Below are positions 8,246-15,693 of a stretch of DNA of 41,345 nt, piece by piece. The translations under genes and the position numbers were made by a program. A model generated the notes under the pieces. The model had not been told where the DNA came from. It searched no databases and worked only from the letters and a program-made list of their open reading frames with translations. The first letter of the stretch is position 1, and each line of letters opens with the position of its first letter. Origin of the DNA: an uncultured Acetatifactor sp. (GTDB taxonomy: Bacteria; Bacillota; Clostridia; Lachnospirales; Lachnospiraceae); NCBI GenBank assembly GCA_910584235.1, contig CAJTZD010000035.1, forward strand, positions 1 to 41,345, read 5' to 3'.

Positions 8246-8266
8246 AGCCGGCTTAAGCCGGCTCTA
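8243..8266. terminator. Perfect 24-bp palindrome shared by two convergent genes
   Basis: The segment reads TAGAGCCGGC, TTAA, GCCGGCTCTA, identical on both strands. The first TAG is the stop of the anti-sigma gene; the TAG on the opposite strand is the stop of the response regulator. It probably acts as a bidirectional terminator; on the plus strand T-rich sequence follows after 4 nt. Confidence 0.7.
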
Positions 8267-8959
8267 CCCGTTTTCATTTTCCCGCATCCGATATCCCACA
8301 CCTACCTCGGTGAACAGATATTGAGGCTGGGCCGGGTTTTTCTCGATCTTACGGCGGATATTTGCCATGTTGACCCGCAGAATCTGATTGTTCTCTTCCG
8401 CATAGGGTCCCCAGATACGGCGCAGCATTGCGTTATAGGTCAGCACGCGTCCGGCGTTTTCCGCCAGGAGTGAGAGCAGCTGATATTCGATCTGCGTCAG
8501 GTGGATCCGCTGTCCGCCCAGATGGGCTATCCGTTTGTCCAGATCAATCTCCAGATTGAGGGCCCTGTAGATCTGGCTGGGCGCATTGCGGCGGCTATGG
8601 CGCAGGGCAGTGCGGATGCGGGCTCTCAGTTCGTCCGGATAGAAAGGTTTTGTGACATAATCATCAGCGCCCAGATCCAATGCCTTTACCTTTTCCTGCT
8701 CTTCGTTGCAGACAGATACGATGATGACAGGAACATGGCTCCAGACGCGCAGCTGCTCCAATACCTTTAGTCCGTCCAGATCCGGCAGATCTAAATCCAG
8801 CAGAATCAGATCCGGGCAAAGAGAGGCTGCGAGACTGAGCCCCTCCCTGCCGGACATGGCAGTGGTGATGTGGTAACCGCTCTTACCCAGGAGAGCGGTG
8901 ATATAAGAGCAGGAACTCTTTTCGTCTTCGACTAACAGGATATGGATTTTGGCATTCAT
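8264..8959 (-). CDS. OmpR-family response regulator, KdpE-like
   Basis: The 231-residue protein has a receiver domain with acidic pocket E11/D12, phospho-acceptor D55 (LILLDLDLPDLDG) and the conserved TKPF lysine. A winged-helix DNA-binding domain follows (HLTQIEYQLLSLLAENAGRV, then RVNMANIRRKIE and EVGVGYRM). The LTxIEYxLL and RVxMANIRRKIE pattern is close to KdpE, the potassium-responsive regulator. The gene starts 6 nt after the kinase stop, with AAAGGAG inside the kinase end, so the two are one operon. No kdpFABC genes are in the window, so the target may be different from the classic potassium pump. Confidence 0.88.
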   Translation of the reverse strand: MNAKIHILLVEDEKSSCSYITALLGKSGYHITTAMSGREGLSLAASLCPDLILLDLDLPDLDGLKVLEQLRVWSHVPVIIVSVCNEEQEKVKALDLGADDYVTKPFYPDELRARIRTALRHSRRNAPSQIYRALNLEIDLDKRIAHLGGQRIHLTQIEYQLLSLLAENAGRVLTYNAMLRRIWGPYAEENNQILRVNMANIRRKIEKNPAQPQYLFTEVGVGYRMRENENG

Positions 8960-8965
8960 GACAAA

Positions 8966-9817
8966 TTACTGACTCCTTTTTGGCAGGGTGAAGATAAACT
9001 CCGCACCCAGGCTGTGGTTGTGACCTGTGAGGGTTCCGTGGTGGGCGGAAATGATCGTCTTACAGATTAGCAGCCCGATACCGGTCTTTTTACGGGCATC
9101 CGGCAGATCCTCCATCAGCGAGGAAATGTCGAATAAATGGGCCAATACCTCTTCAGGAATGCCCTGCCCATAGTCCCTGACAATAAATGTCGCGCATTCC
9201 GTTCCGTTTTTTACTATGACGTCTACAGGCTCTTTGCTGCCGGAGTGGAGCAGAGCATTTTCCAGGAGATTGATGATGACCTGCTCTATCAGCAATGCGT
9301 CCATGGGCAGCATGATGATTTCATCCGGAATGGAAGCCCGGATTTTGAATTCCGGATGTCGTGTATCCATTTTCTGCAGGGCTTCTCCCAGAACCTCCTC
9401 CACAATCTCTTCCCTGGTGCCGATGGCGCTATCCGAATTTTGGATACGGGTTATGGCCAGGAGATTTTCCACGATGTTGAGCAGCCATGCGGAATCCTTG
9501 TGAATATAGGTCACAAGCCGGCGCCGCTCCGTATCGTCCAGGGTTTCGTCGCTCTCCAGATACAGGAGGCTGTTGCCCATGATGCCGGAGAGCGGGGTGC
9601 GCAGGTCATGAGAGATTGTGCGCATGAGATTTTCACGGATTTTCTCGGTTTCTGTTTCCGGTGACGGAGGCAGGGGCCTTTTTGCCTTTCGTCTTATGAT
9701 TCGTGAAGCCAGTACACCTGCCGTGCTGGCTGCGCCTGCCGTACAAAGGGCTGCGAACAGACCTGTCCGGGTGGAATGTTCCATGTGCTGAAATGAGTTT
9801 AATTTTTTGTTGTGCAT
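8966..9817 (-). CDS. Sensor histidine kinase, truncated KdpD-like
   Basis: The 283-residue protein corresponds to the C-terminal half of KdpD. It has a single hydrophobic segment at ~20-41, an H-box with the phospho-accepting His70 (RTISHDLRTPLSGIMG), an N-box (INLLENALLHS), and G-boxes DYGQGIPEE and TGIGLLICKTII. The universal-stress-like cytoplasmic KdpD domain and the four-helix sensor region are absent; the usual KdpD is about 900 residues. It lies upstream of the KdpE-like regulator in one minus-strand operon with its own promoter. How it senses a signal with so little N-terminal sequence is unknown. Confidence 0.87.
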   Translation of the reverse strand: MHNKKLNSFQHMEHSTRTGLFAALCTAGAASTAGVLASRIIRRKAKRPLPPSPETETEKIRENLMRTISHDLRTPLSGIMGNSLLYLESDETLDDTERRRLVTYIHKDSAWLLNIVENLLAITRIQNSDSAIGTREEIVEEVLGEALQKMDTRHPEFKIRASIPDEIIMLPMDALLIEQVIINLLENALLHSGSKEPVDVIVKNGTECATFIVRDYGQGIPEEVLAHLFDISSLMEDLPDARKKTGIGLLICKTIISAHHGTLTGHNHSLGAEFIFTLPKRSQ

Positions 9818-9864
9818 AATACTTCCTTTCTTTATAGGGTTTCTTGAAACTGTGTCTGTCTTCC

Positions 9865-9893
9865 ATTATATATTCTTTTCGGACAAGAAGCAA
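9865..9893 (-). promoter_or_regulatory. Promoter of the kinase-regulator operon
   Basis: On the minus strand TTGCTT (9893-9888) and TATAAT (9870-9865) are 17 nt apart, about 48 nt before the kinase ATG. The kinase start is preceded by AAAGGAAG. Confidence 0.65.
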
Positions 9894-9981
9894 TAAGACA
9901 GGTATAAAGATATTGTTAAGAAGATGTAGTCAATGGGAAGAGCGGAAGTCGAAAGCCATTTCTTAAAATTTACTTTATGGC

Positions 9982-10010
9982 TTGCCTGCGGCAGACAGTA
10001 AGAGTAAAAT
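9982..10010 (+). promoter_or_regulatory. Promoter of the acyltransferase gene
   Basis: TTGCCT (9982-9987) and TAAAAT (10005-10010) are 17 nt apart. A small inverted repeat AAGCCAT...ATGGCTT (9953-9983) abuts the -35 box and could be an operator between the two divergent promoters. Confidence 0.5.
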
Positions 10011-10054
10011 AAAAATCTACAAAGAAATTGCGAAAGGCAGTGGAATGCGGACGG

Positions 10055-11128
10055 ATGAAAGAGCGGGAAGTTTTTCTGGATAAATTGAGGGTGGCGGCTA
10101 CCTGTGCGGTGGTATTGCTTCATACGGTGAGCGGTGTGGCGGATACCACGGATATGAGCCTTTATCCCGAGGAGAGAAAGGTTTTTTGGGCAATGCTGGA
10201 TCTGGTAAGCTGGTGTGTCCCGGTATTCCTGATGATCTCGGGATATCTGTTTCTGAACCCGGGGCGGCAGATTGGCATAGGAAGCATGGTGACAAAATAT
10301 TGCAGGCGCATTGTCCTGGCATTGTTTTTGTTCGGGATGCCCTACGGCTGTCTGGAGCTGACGGCTGTGGAGGGGAGGTTTTGCCCGGGGATGCTGTGGG
10401 AGACTTTCCTGGGACTGCTTTGCGGGAAGACCTGGGCCCATATGTGGTACCTGTACCTGATACTGCTTCTGTATCTGCTGACGCCGTTTCTAAGACGGGC
10501 GCTTGGCGCCGTTCCGCGGTGGGCGGTGTATGGAGTGCTGGCGGTGCTGTTTGCGGGGTGCTCTGTGCTGCCCTGTTTATACATGCTGTCCGGAAAGAAA
10601 GGCTTCGCACTGCCCGGGGACGGAATCTATTTCTTCTATTATATATGCGGCTATCTGTTTGCCGTGGAAAAGAGGGAGGGCATAAAAAAAGCGGTCAGGA
10701 GAGGAATCATTCCCGGCCTGGCGCTTTTACTGGCCGGAGGCATGGCGTTCAGCCGCCTGTGGGGGGGCTTGGTCCCGCGTATGGCATATAATTATCCTTT
10801 CACGGTTCTGCTTGCGCTGCTGCTGTTTGTCTGGGCAGCCGGCGCCGGACACTGCGTCCGGCCTTTTTGGACACGGGCGGGAGCTCTTTGCTTTGCGGTG
10901 TATCTGGTTCATCCAGTTTTTTTGAATCTGGCATACAAATATTTTGAACTGACGCCTCTGGCGGTTTCGGATCCCCTGTCCGTTTTGTATCCGCTGGCAG
11001 AGGGAATTCCGATCCCGGCGGCTGTGGCGGTCTCGGTGGCGATCTTCTTCGGGGGAACGGCGGTTCTCTCCGTACTTGCGGCATGGATACTGTACAGGAT
11101 ACGCCCCCTGCGCAGATATGTGCTGTAG
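10055..11128 (+). CDS. Acyltransferase 3 family integral membrane protein
   Basis: The ~357-residue protein has about ten hydrophobic helices and the N-terminal signature of the acyltransferase-3 (OafA/WecH-like) family: FLDKLRVAATCAVVLLHT, with the conserved Arg and His, and later WCVPVFLMISGYLF and YLYLILLLYLLTPFLRR. Such enzymes transfer acyl groups, often acetyl, onto extracellular carbohydrates or peptidoglycan. The start is uncertain: a TTG at 10028 and a GTG at 10040 are in frame, but neither has a clear ribosome-binding site; ATG 10055 begins directly before the conserved region. It is a single gene with no glycan cluster nearby, so the substrate is unknown. Confidence 0.85.
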   Translation: MKEREVFLDKLRVAATCAVVLLHTVSGVADTTDMSLYPEERKVFWAMLDLVSWCVPVFLMISGYLFLNPGRQIGIGSMVTKYCRRIVLALFLFGMPYGCLELTAVEGRFCPGMLWETFLGLLCGKTWAHMWYLYLILLLYLLTPFLRRALGAVPRWAVYGVLAVLFAGCSVLPCLYMLSGKKGFALPGDGIYFFYYICGYLFAVEKREGIKKAVRRGIIPGLALLLAGGMAFSRLWGGLVPRMAYNYPFTVLLALLLFVWAAGAGHCVRPFWTRAGALCFAVYLVHPVFLNLAYKYFELTPLAVSDPLSVLYPLAEGIPIPAAVAVSVAIFFGGTAVLSVLAAWILYRIRPLRRYVL

Positions 11129-11180
11129 GGGCAAAAAATGTCCCGGCTGACGCGCTCCGACAAGGTAGGAGCCGGCGCGC

Positions 11181-12065
11181 CTAGCGATGCCAGCGCCCGG
11201 AGGCCCCGCAGGGAAGAATCAGGCCGCTCTCCGTTACGGGCAGACCGATTTCCTCTGCCTCCACCCGGCCGCCCAGGCGCTTTGCCACTGCCTGGTTCAG
11301 CATATAAGCCAGCACGGCAGGCTGAAGCCCGGTGGTATAGGAATTGATCAGGAAGAATAAGGCGTCGTCTGAAAGGAGCTGTGCCGTCAGGGTAAGGAAA
11401 GGCCAGATATTTGTCTCCAGCTTCCAGATCTCCCCTTTCGGCCCTCTGCCGTAAGAGGGAGGGTCCATGATGATGCCGTCATAGCGACTGCCCCGGCGGA
11501 TTTCCCGCTCTACGAATTTCACACAGTCGTCCACCAGCCATCTGACGGGGGCGTCGCCCAGTCCGGAGACCCCGGCATTTTCCTTTGCCCAGGCCACCAT
11601 GCCCTTAGACGCGTCCACATGGGTCACCGCAGCGCCTGCGCATGCGGCGGCTATGGTGGCACCTCCGGTATAGGCGAAGAGATTCAGCACTCTTAAGGGC
11701 CTGTCCGCCGGCTTTTTGGCATCGCGCAGAAGCTGCGAGAACCATTCCCAGTTTGCGGCCTGCTCCGGGAACAGGCCGGTGTGCTTGAAGCTGAAAGGCT
11801 TCAGCCGGAAAGTAAGAGGAGAGCCGCCCAGCCGGTAGGAAATGCTCCACTCGTCCGGAAGACGGAAGAATTCCCATTCCCCGCCTCCTTTTGCGCTTCT
11901 GTGGTAGTGCCCGTTTTTTCTGCTCCAGCCCGTGTGGCTATGGGGCGTACTCCAGATGACCTGAGGATCCGGGCGCACCAGAATATAATCCCCCCAGCGC
12001 TCCAGCTTCTCGCCCTTTGTAGCGTCCAGCACTTCATAATCTTTCCATTGATCCGCAACCCACAT
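11181..12065 (-). CDS. Class I SAM-dependent methyltransferase, COG1092 (RlmI/RlmK-like)
   Basis: The 294-residue protein belongs to the RlmI/RlmK-like group of probable rRNA methyltransferases. It has the SAM-binding loop VLNLFAYTGGATIAAA, an acidic ligand motif VDASKGMVAWAKENAG, and the catalytic-site motif IIMDPPSYGRGPKG. The N-terminal part (DYEVLDATKGEKLERWGDYI) is the usual lead-in of this family, but a PUA domain is absent, so it is the short form. AAGGAG lies ~7 nt before the ATG. It faces the acyltransferase gene and its 5' end opens on the AT-rich region before the ribosomal operon. The modified nucleotide is not predictable here. Confidence 0.85.
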   Translation of the reverse strand: MWVADQWKDYEVLDATKGEKLERWGDYILVRPDPQVIWSTPHSHTGWSRKNGHYHRSAKGGGEWEFFRLPDEWSISYRLGGSPLTFRLKPFSFKHTGLFPEQAANWEWFSQLLRDAKKPADRPLRVLNLFAYTGGATIAAACAGAAVTHVDASKGMVAWAKENAGVSGLGDAPVRWLVDDCVKFVEREIRRGSRYDGIIMDPPSYGRGPKGEIWKLETNIWPFLTLTAQLLSDDALFFLINSYTTGLQPAVLAYMLNQAVAKRLGGRVEAEEIGLPVTESGLILPCGASGRWHR

Positions 12066-12172
12066 ATCCGTCTCCTTGATTCCGGTTGATTCCGGTTTGA
12101 TTTTTGAAATTTATTTTTATTAAATTTATTAAAACATATTTATGGAAAAAAGTCATTTATTTTTCTCGGAAC

Positions 12173-12247
12173 AAATTGTATTAAAAGATATACAATTAAA
12201 TTGTACTAAAAGATATAGAATTAAATTGTACTAAAAAAAATACAAAA
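12173..12247. repeat. Three tandem 25-bp AT-rich repeats upstream of the S10 promoter
   Basis: Unit 1 (12173-12197) and unit 2 (12198-12222) differ at two positions; unit 3 (12223-12247) is partly degenerate. Each begins AAATTGTA. Unit 1 also contains an inverted repeat AATTGTAT...ATACAATT. They end 27 bp before the -35 box, so they could be operators or an UP-like element. Confidence 0.7.
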
Positions 12248-12274
12248 TTTTTTAAAAAAGCTTTTAAAAAATCC

Positions 12275-12303
12275 TTGCAAAGTAAGTATTTCCCATGTAT
12301 ACT
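12275..12303 (+). promoter_or_regulatory. Main promoter of the S10 operon
   Basis: TTGCAA (12275-12280) and TATACT (12298-12303) are exactly 17 nt apart. The spacer end TTTCCCATG is shared with the promoter in front of rpmJ. The upstream 130 bp are extremely AT-rich. Confidence 0.85.
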
Positions 12304-12309
12304 AAATAA

Positions 12310-12606
12310 TGCTGTGGCATGATAGCTGTGAAGCGTGAGGTTGCTGGTCACCAGCAATGGCGATCAGGTTTTCCGTGGAGCGAATGTCAAGTTAGAAATT
12401 GACGACAAGTCACTGTACCGATTGAAAATCTGCAGACATGCAGTCCTGAATGTGAAAAGTCGGAATTCGAGAGTGTTGCGTGAGAATTCAGGACACACAC
12501 GGGAGAGTGTACAGTCACCGCTTGTCGTACTAAAGTGAGAAATGCGTTCCGCTTGTGAGAAATGCATTTTACTTTTTAAAAGTGCGAAAAGGAGGCGACT
12601 TTTTTT
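12310..12606 (+). promoter_or_regulatory. Structured 5' leader of the S10 operon
   Basis: About 300 nt of leader precede rpsJ. Visible pairings are TTGCTGG/CCAGCAA (12341-12357), a long-range stem CGACAAG (12403-12409) with CTTGTCG (12521-12527) continued by ACTGT/ACAGT, and an enclosed stem GTCCTGAAT (12443-12451) with ATTCAGGAC (12486-12494). After it comes a direct repeat TGAGAAATGC (12536, 12556) and GGAGG 11 nt before the rpsJ ATG. A multibranched leader suggests autogenous control by a ribosomal protein, as L4 does in Escherichia coli. I cannot match it to a named RNA family. Apart from this leader, the promoter and the repeats, I see nothing else in the 541-nt gap. Confidence 0.65.
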
Positions 12607-12924
12607 ATGGCAAGTCAGGTAATGAGAATCACATTGAAAGCGTATGAGCATCAGCTGGTGGATGCATCTGCTAAGAAAATCATCGAGACTGTAAAGAAGA
12701 CCGGTTCTGAGGTGAGCGGCCCCGTGCCTCTTCCTACGAAAAAGGAAGTTGTGACGATCCTGAGGGCAGTACACAAATATAAAGACTCCAGAGAACAGTT
12801 CGAGCAGAGAACCCACAAGAGGCTCATCGATATTATCGCACCCACCCAGAAGACAGTGGATGCGCTGCAGAGGCTGGAGATGCCTGCAGGTGTGTACATT
12901 GATATCAAAATGAGAACCAAATAA
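12607..12924 (+). CDS. rpsJ: 30S ribosomal protein S10
   Basis: The 105-residue protein is S10 of the small-subunit head, also known as NusE in antitermination. It begins MASQVMRITLKAYEH and holds the conserved loop SGPVPLPTKKEVVTILRAVH followed by FEQRTHKRLIDIIAPTQ, with length normal for the family. The start has GGAGG 11 nt upstream across a T-run. First gene of the superoperon; 105 nt separate it from rplC. Confidence 0.98.
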   Translation: MASQVMRITLKAYEHQLVDASAKKIIETVKKTGSEVSGPVPLPTKKEVVTILRAVHKYKDSREQFEQRTHKRLIDIIAPTQKTVDALQRLEMPAGVYIDIKMRTK

Positions 12925-13029
12925 TCAAAATAAAGCCTCTACTTAGACGTATGAACATCGGCTGCGGCGCAACGGCGGCTGTGTGGTCCGCTATGTAGAT
13001 GAAGCCCCCAGGGCAGAAAGAGAGGAAAC

Positions 13030-13713
13030 ATGAAGAAAGCAATTTTGGCTACCAAGGTCGGAATGACTCAGATCTTCGGCGAAGGCGGCGAACTGATTCC
13101 CGTAACCGTTCTCCAGGCAGGCCCCTGCGTGGTGACGCAGGTTAAGACAGTGGAGAATGACGGCTACAAGGCAGTACAGGTAGGCTTCGTTGACAAGAAA
13201 GCAAGGATTGTCAACAAGGATGCCGGCGGAAAGCGCGAGATCATCCACAGGCACGGCGCTACCAAGGCCGAGCAGGGCCATTTCAAAAAGGCCGGCGTCA
13301 GCGCAAAAAGATATGTCAGAGAGTTTAAGTTTGAGAATGCTGAAGAGTATTCGCTGGGAGCGGAGATCAAAGCTGACATCTTCGCGCAGGGCGACAAGAT
13401 AGATGCGTCCGCAATCTCCAAAGGTAAGGGATTCCAGGGCGCGATCAAGAGATTAGGACAGCACAGGGGACCCATGCAGCACGGTTCCAAGTTCCACCGC
13501 CATCAGGGTTCCAACGGTGCATGTTCATCCCCCAGCCGCGTGTTCAAGGGCAAGGGAATGCCCGGCCACATGGGATGCGTGAAAGTGACTGTACAGAATC
13601 TGGAAGTAGTGAGAGTGGACGCGGAGAAGAATCTGCTGCTGATAAAGGGCTCGGTGCCCGGTCCCAAGAAGGGATTAGTAACCATCAAAGAGACCGTGAA
13701 GGTAGAATGCTAG
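13030..13713 (+). CDS. rplC: 50S ribosomal protein L3
   Basis: The 227-residue protein is L3, an early 23S rRNA binder that reaches the peptidyl-transferase centre. It starts MKKAILATKVGMTQIFGE; the rRNA-contacting extension HRGPMQHGSKFHRHQGSNGA is intact. GAGAGGAAAC precedes the ATG. The 105-nt gap from rpsJ contains GC-rich sequence in which I see no convincing stem; the gap after it, before rplD, is highly structured. Confidence 0.98.
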   Translation: MKKAILATKVGMTQIFGEGGELIPVTVLQAGPCVVTQVKTVENDGYKAVQVGFVDKKARIVNKDAGGKREIIHRHGATKAEQGHFKKAGVSAKRYVREFKFENAEEYSLGAEIKADIFAQGDKIDASAISKGKGFQGAIKRLGQHRGPMQHGSKFHRHQGSNGACSSPSRVFKGKGMPGHMGCVKVTVQNLEVVRVDAEKNLLLIKGSVPGPKKGLVTIKETVKVEC

Positions 13714-13714
13714 T

Positions 13715-13817
13715 TTATACTGCACGCCAGTTAAATTTACAGTATGCCCGACTGCAGACCGCCAGCCAGGTGCTTCCCTGGTGGCGTCACTGTAAATTCT
13801 GGTGGTCTGCAGTATAA
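13715..13817 (+). promoter_or_regulatory. Structured rplC-rplD intergenic RNA with two exclusive pairings
   Basis: TTATACTGCA (13715-13724) pairs with TGCAGTATAA (13808-13817), and AATTTACAGT (13734-13743) with ACTGTAAATT (13789-13798), enclosing a hairpin 13760-13770/13777-13786. Alternatively ACTGCAGACCGCCAG (13751-13765) pairs with CTGGTGGTCTGCAGT (13799-13813), 14 of 15 positions plus one G-U. The two folds compete for the same 3' strand just ahead of the rplD ribosome-binding site (GAAAGGAGGG). Confidence 0.6.
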
Positions 13818-13838
13818 TGCGAAAGGAGGGCCAATCAT

Positions 13839-14459
13839 ATGGCAAGCGTATCTGTTTATAATATGGAAGGCAAGGAAGTCGGTACAATCGAATTAAACGA
13901 TGCGGTATTTGGTGTGAAAGTAAATGAGCATCTGGTACACATGGCAGTTGTACAGCAGCTTGCAAATAAGCGTCAGGGAACCCAGAAAGCGAAGACCCGC
14001 GGAGAGGTATCCGGAGGCGGAAGAAAGCCCTGGAGGCAGAAAGGAACCGGTCATGCAAGGCAGGGTTCCACCAGATCTCCCCAGTGGACAGGCGGCGGCG
14101 TTGTGTTCGCACCCGTTCCCAGGGATTATTCCTTTAAAATGAATAAAAAAGAGAAGAGGGCAGCCCTTAAGTCCGCTCTTACCAGCAAGGTTTTGGACAA
14201 TCGGCTGATCGTCCTTGACGAGCTGAAATTCGATGAGATCAAGACCAAGAAATTTGTGGCAGTGATGAACAATCTGAAAGTGGAAAAGGGACTGGTGGTC
14301 ATCGCCGAGAATGATCAGAATGTGGTATTGTCCGCAAGGAATCTGGCAGACATCGACACGGCTCTGGCGAACATGATCAATACCTATGATGTCATGAAAG
14401 CAAAGACGGTAGTCCTCACAAAGGATGCCGTGGCGAAGATAGAGGAGGTGTTTGCATAA
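13839..14459 (+). CDS. rplD: 50S ribosomal protein L4
   Basis: The 206-residue protein is L4, which lines the exit tunnel and represses its own operon in Escherichia coli. It has the tunnel loop GEVSGGGRKPWRQKGTGHAR and GSTRSPQWTGGGVVFAP, followed by SALTSKVLDNRLIVLDEL. AAAGGAGGG precedes the ATG. Its stop overlaps the rplW start by 1 nt, so the two are translationally coupled. The structured spacer just upstream makes it a candidate for local regulation. Confidence 0.98.
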   Translation: MASVSVYNMEGKEVGTIELNDAVFGVKVNEHLVHMAVVQQLANKRQGTQKAKTRGEVSGGGRKPWRQKGTGHARQGSTRSPQWTGGGVVFAPVPRDYSFKMNKKEKRAALKSALTSKVLDNRLIVLDELKFDEIKTKKFVAVMNNLKVEKGLVVIAENDQNVVLSARNLADIDTALANMINTYDVMKAKTVVLTKDAVAKIEEVFA

Positions 14460-14758
14460 TGGCAGATATCAAATATTATGATGTAATCCTCAAACCGGTA
14501 ATCACTGAAAAGAGTATGAAAGGCATGGCTGTCAAGGAATATACGTTCCTGGTTCATCCTCAGGCCAACAAGAGCCAGATCAAAGAGGCTGTGGAGAAAA
14601 TGTTTGAGGGCACGAAAGTGAAGCGTGTCAATACCATGAACTGCTGTGGCAAGAACAAGAGACGCGGCATGGTGACAGGCGTTACGGCCAAGACCAAGAA
14701 AGCTATCGTCAAGCTTACAGAGGACAGCAAGGATATCGAAATCTACGCGGGACTGTGA
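14459..14758 (+). CDS. rplW: 50S ribosomal protein L23
   Basis: The 99-residue protein is L23, located at the tunnel exit where trigger factor and SRP dock. Signature regions are DVILKPVITEKSM, YTFLVHPQANKSQIKEAVEK and VKRVNTMNCCGKNKR. Translation is coupled to rplD through a TAATG overlap. It is 74 nt upstream of rplB, with a strong hairpin between. Confidence 0.97.
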   Translation: MADIKYYDVILKPVITEKSMKGMAVKEYTFLVHPQANKSQIKEAVEKMFEGTKVKRVNTMNCCGKNKRRGMVTGVTAKTKKAIVKLTEDSKDIEIYAGL

Positions 14759-14779
14759 CGGTAGTCCGGATTTAGGTAT

Positions 14780-14800
14780 GCAGCTGCCCGGGGCAGCTGC
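14780..14800 (+). other. GC-rich hairpin between rplW and rplB
   Basis: GCAGCTGCCC (14780-14789) and GGGCAGCTGC (14791-14800) form a perfect 10-bp arm palindrome. An A-run rather than a T-run follows, so it is more likely an RNA-stability or processing hairpin than a forward terminator. Confidence 0.6.
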
Positions 14801-14832
14801 GCAAAAAATCATTAGAAAAGGAGATTAAAGAA

Positions 14833-15675
14833 ATGGGAATTAAGGTATATAATCCCTATACACCTTCCAGAAGGCATATGACAGGCTCCGATTTCTCCGA
14901 GATCACCAAGAAGACACCGGAGAAGAGCCTTTGTACTTCCTTAAAGAAGCATTCGGGCCGCAATAATCAGGGCAAGATCACTGTAAGGCACAAGGGCGGC
15001 GGATGCAGAAGAAAATACAGAATCGTCGATTTCAAGAGAAATAAGGACGGCATTCCCGCAACTGTAATGGGCATCGAGTACGATCCCAACAGATCCGCGA
15101 ACATTGCGCTGATCTGCTACGCGGACGGCCAGAAATCCTATATCCTCGCTCCCCAGGGCCTCACTGACGGCATGAAAGTCATGAACGGTCCGGAAGCCGA
15201 AGTGAGAGTGGGCAACTGCCTGCCTTTGTCCGAGATTCCGGTAGGTACCATGGTACACAATGTGGAGCTGTATCCCGGAAAAGGCGGCCAGATGGCCCGC
15301 TCCGCAGGGAACAGCGCACAGCTGATGGCAAAAGAGGGCAAGTACGCCACGCTGCGTCTCCCCTCGGGCGAGATGAGAATGGTTCCTCTCACATGCCGTG
15401 CTACCGTAGGTATCGTTGGAAACGCCGAGCACAACCTGATCAATGTAGGAAAAGCCGGCCGTAAGCGCCACATGGGCATCCGTCCCACCGTCCGCGGTTC
15501 CGTTATGAACCCCAATGACCATCCTCACGGCGGCGGCGAAGGCAAGACCGGTATCGGACGTCCCGGTCCCAGCACTCCTTGGGGCAAGCCTGCACTTGGC
15601 TACAAGACGCGCAAGGGCAAGAAGGCTTCCGATAAGCTGATTGTAAGAAGACGTGACGGCAGAGCGATCAAGTAA
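14833..15675 (+). CDS. rplB: 50S ribosomal protein L2
   Basis: The 280-residue protein is L2, needed for subunit association and peptidyl-transferase activity. It begins MGIKVYNPYTPSRRHMT and contains GRNNQGKITVRHKGGGCRRK and the C-terminal HPHGGGEGKTGIGRPGPSTP loop with the functionally important His. Length is normal. AAAGGAGA precedes the ATG. Confidence 0.98.
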   Translation: MGIKVYNPYTPSRRHMTGSDFSEITKKTPEKSLCTSLKKHSGRNNQGKITVRHKGGGCRRKYRIVDFKRNKDGIPATVMGIEYDPNRSANIALICYADGQKSYILAPQGLTDGMKVMNGPEAEVRVGNCLPLSEIPVGTMVHNVELYPGKGGQMARSAGNSAQLMAKEGKYATLRLPSGEMRMVPLTCRATVGIVGNAEHNLINVGKAGRKRHMGIRPTVRGSVMNPNDHPHGGGEGKTGIGRPGPSTPWGKPALGYKTRKGKKASDKLIVRRRDGRAIK

Positions 15676-15693
15676 GATTGAGGAGGAAAGATA

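Noticed and set aside
12173..12247. CRISPR array
   Set aside because: The 25-bp units are directly adjacent with no spacers, and no cas gene is present anywhere in the window.
12100..12270. Replication origin
   Set aside because: Very AT-rich with iterons, but no DnaA boxes were seen and no dnaA, rep or par genes are near; the S10 promoter explains the location better.
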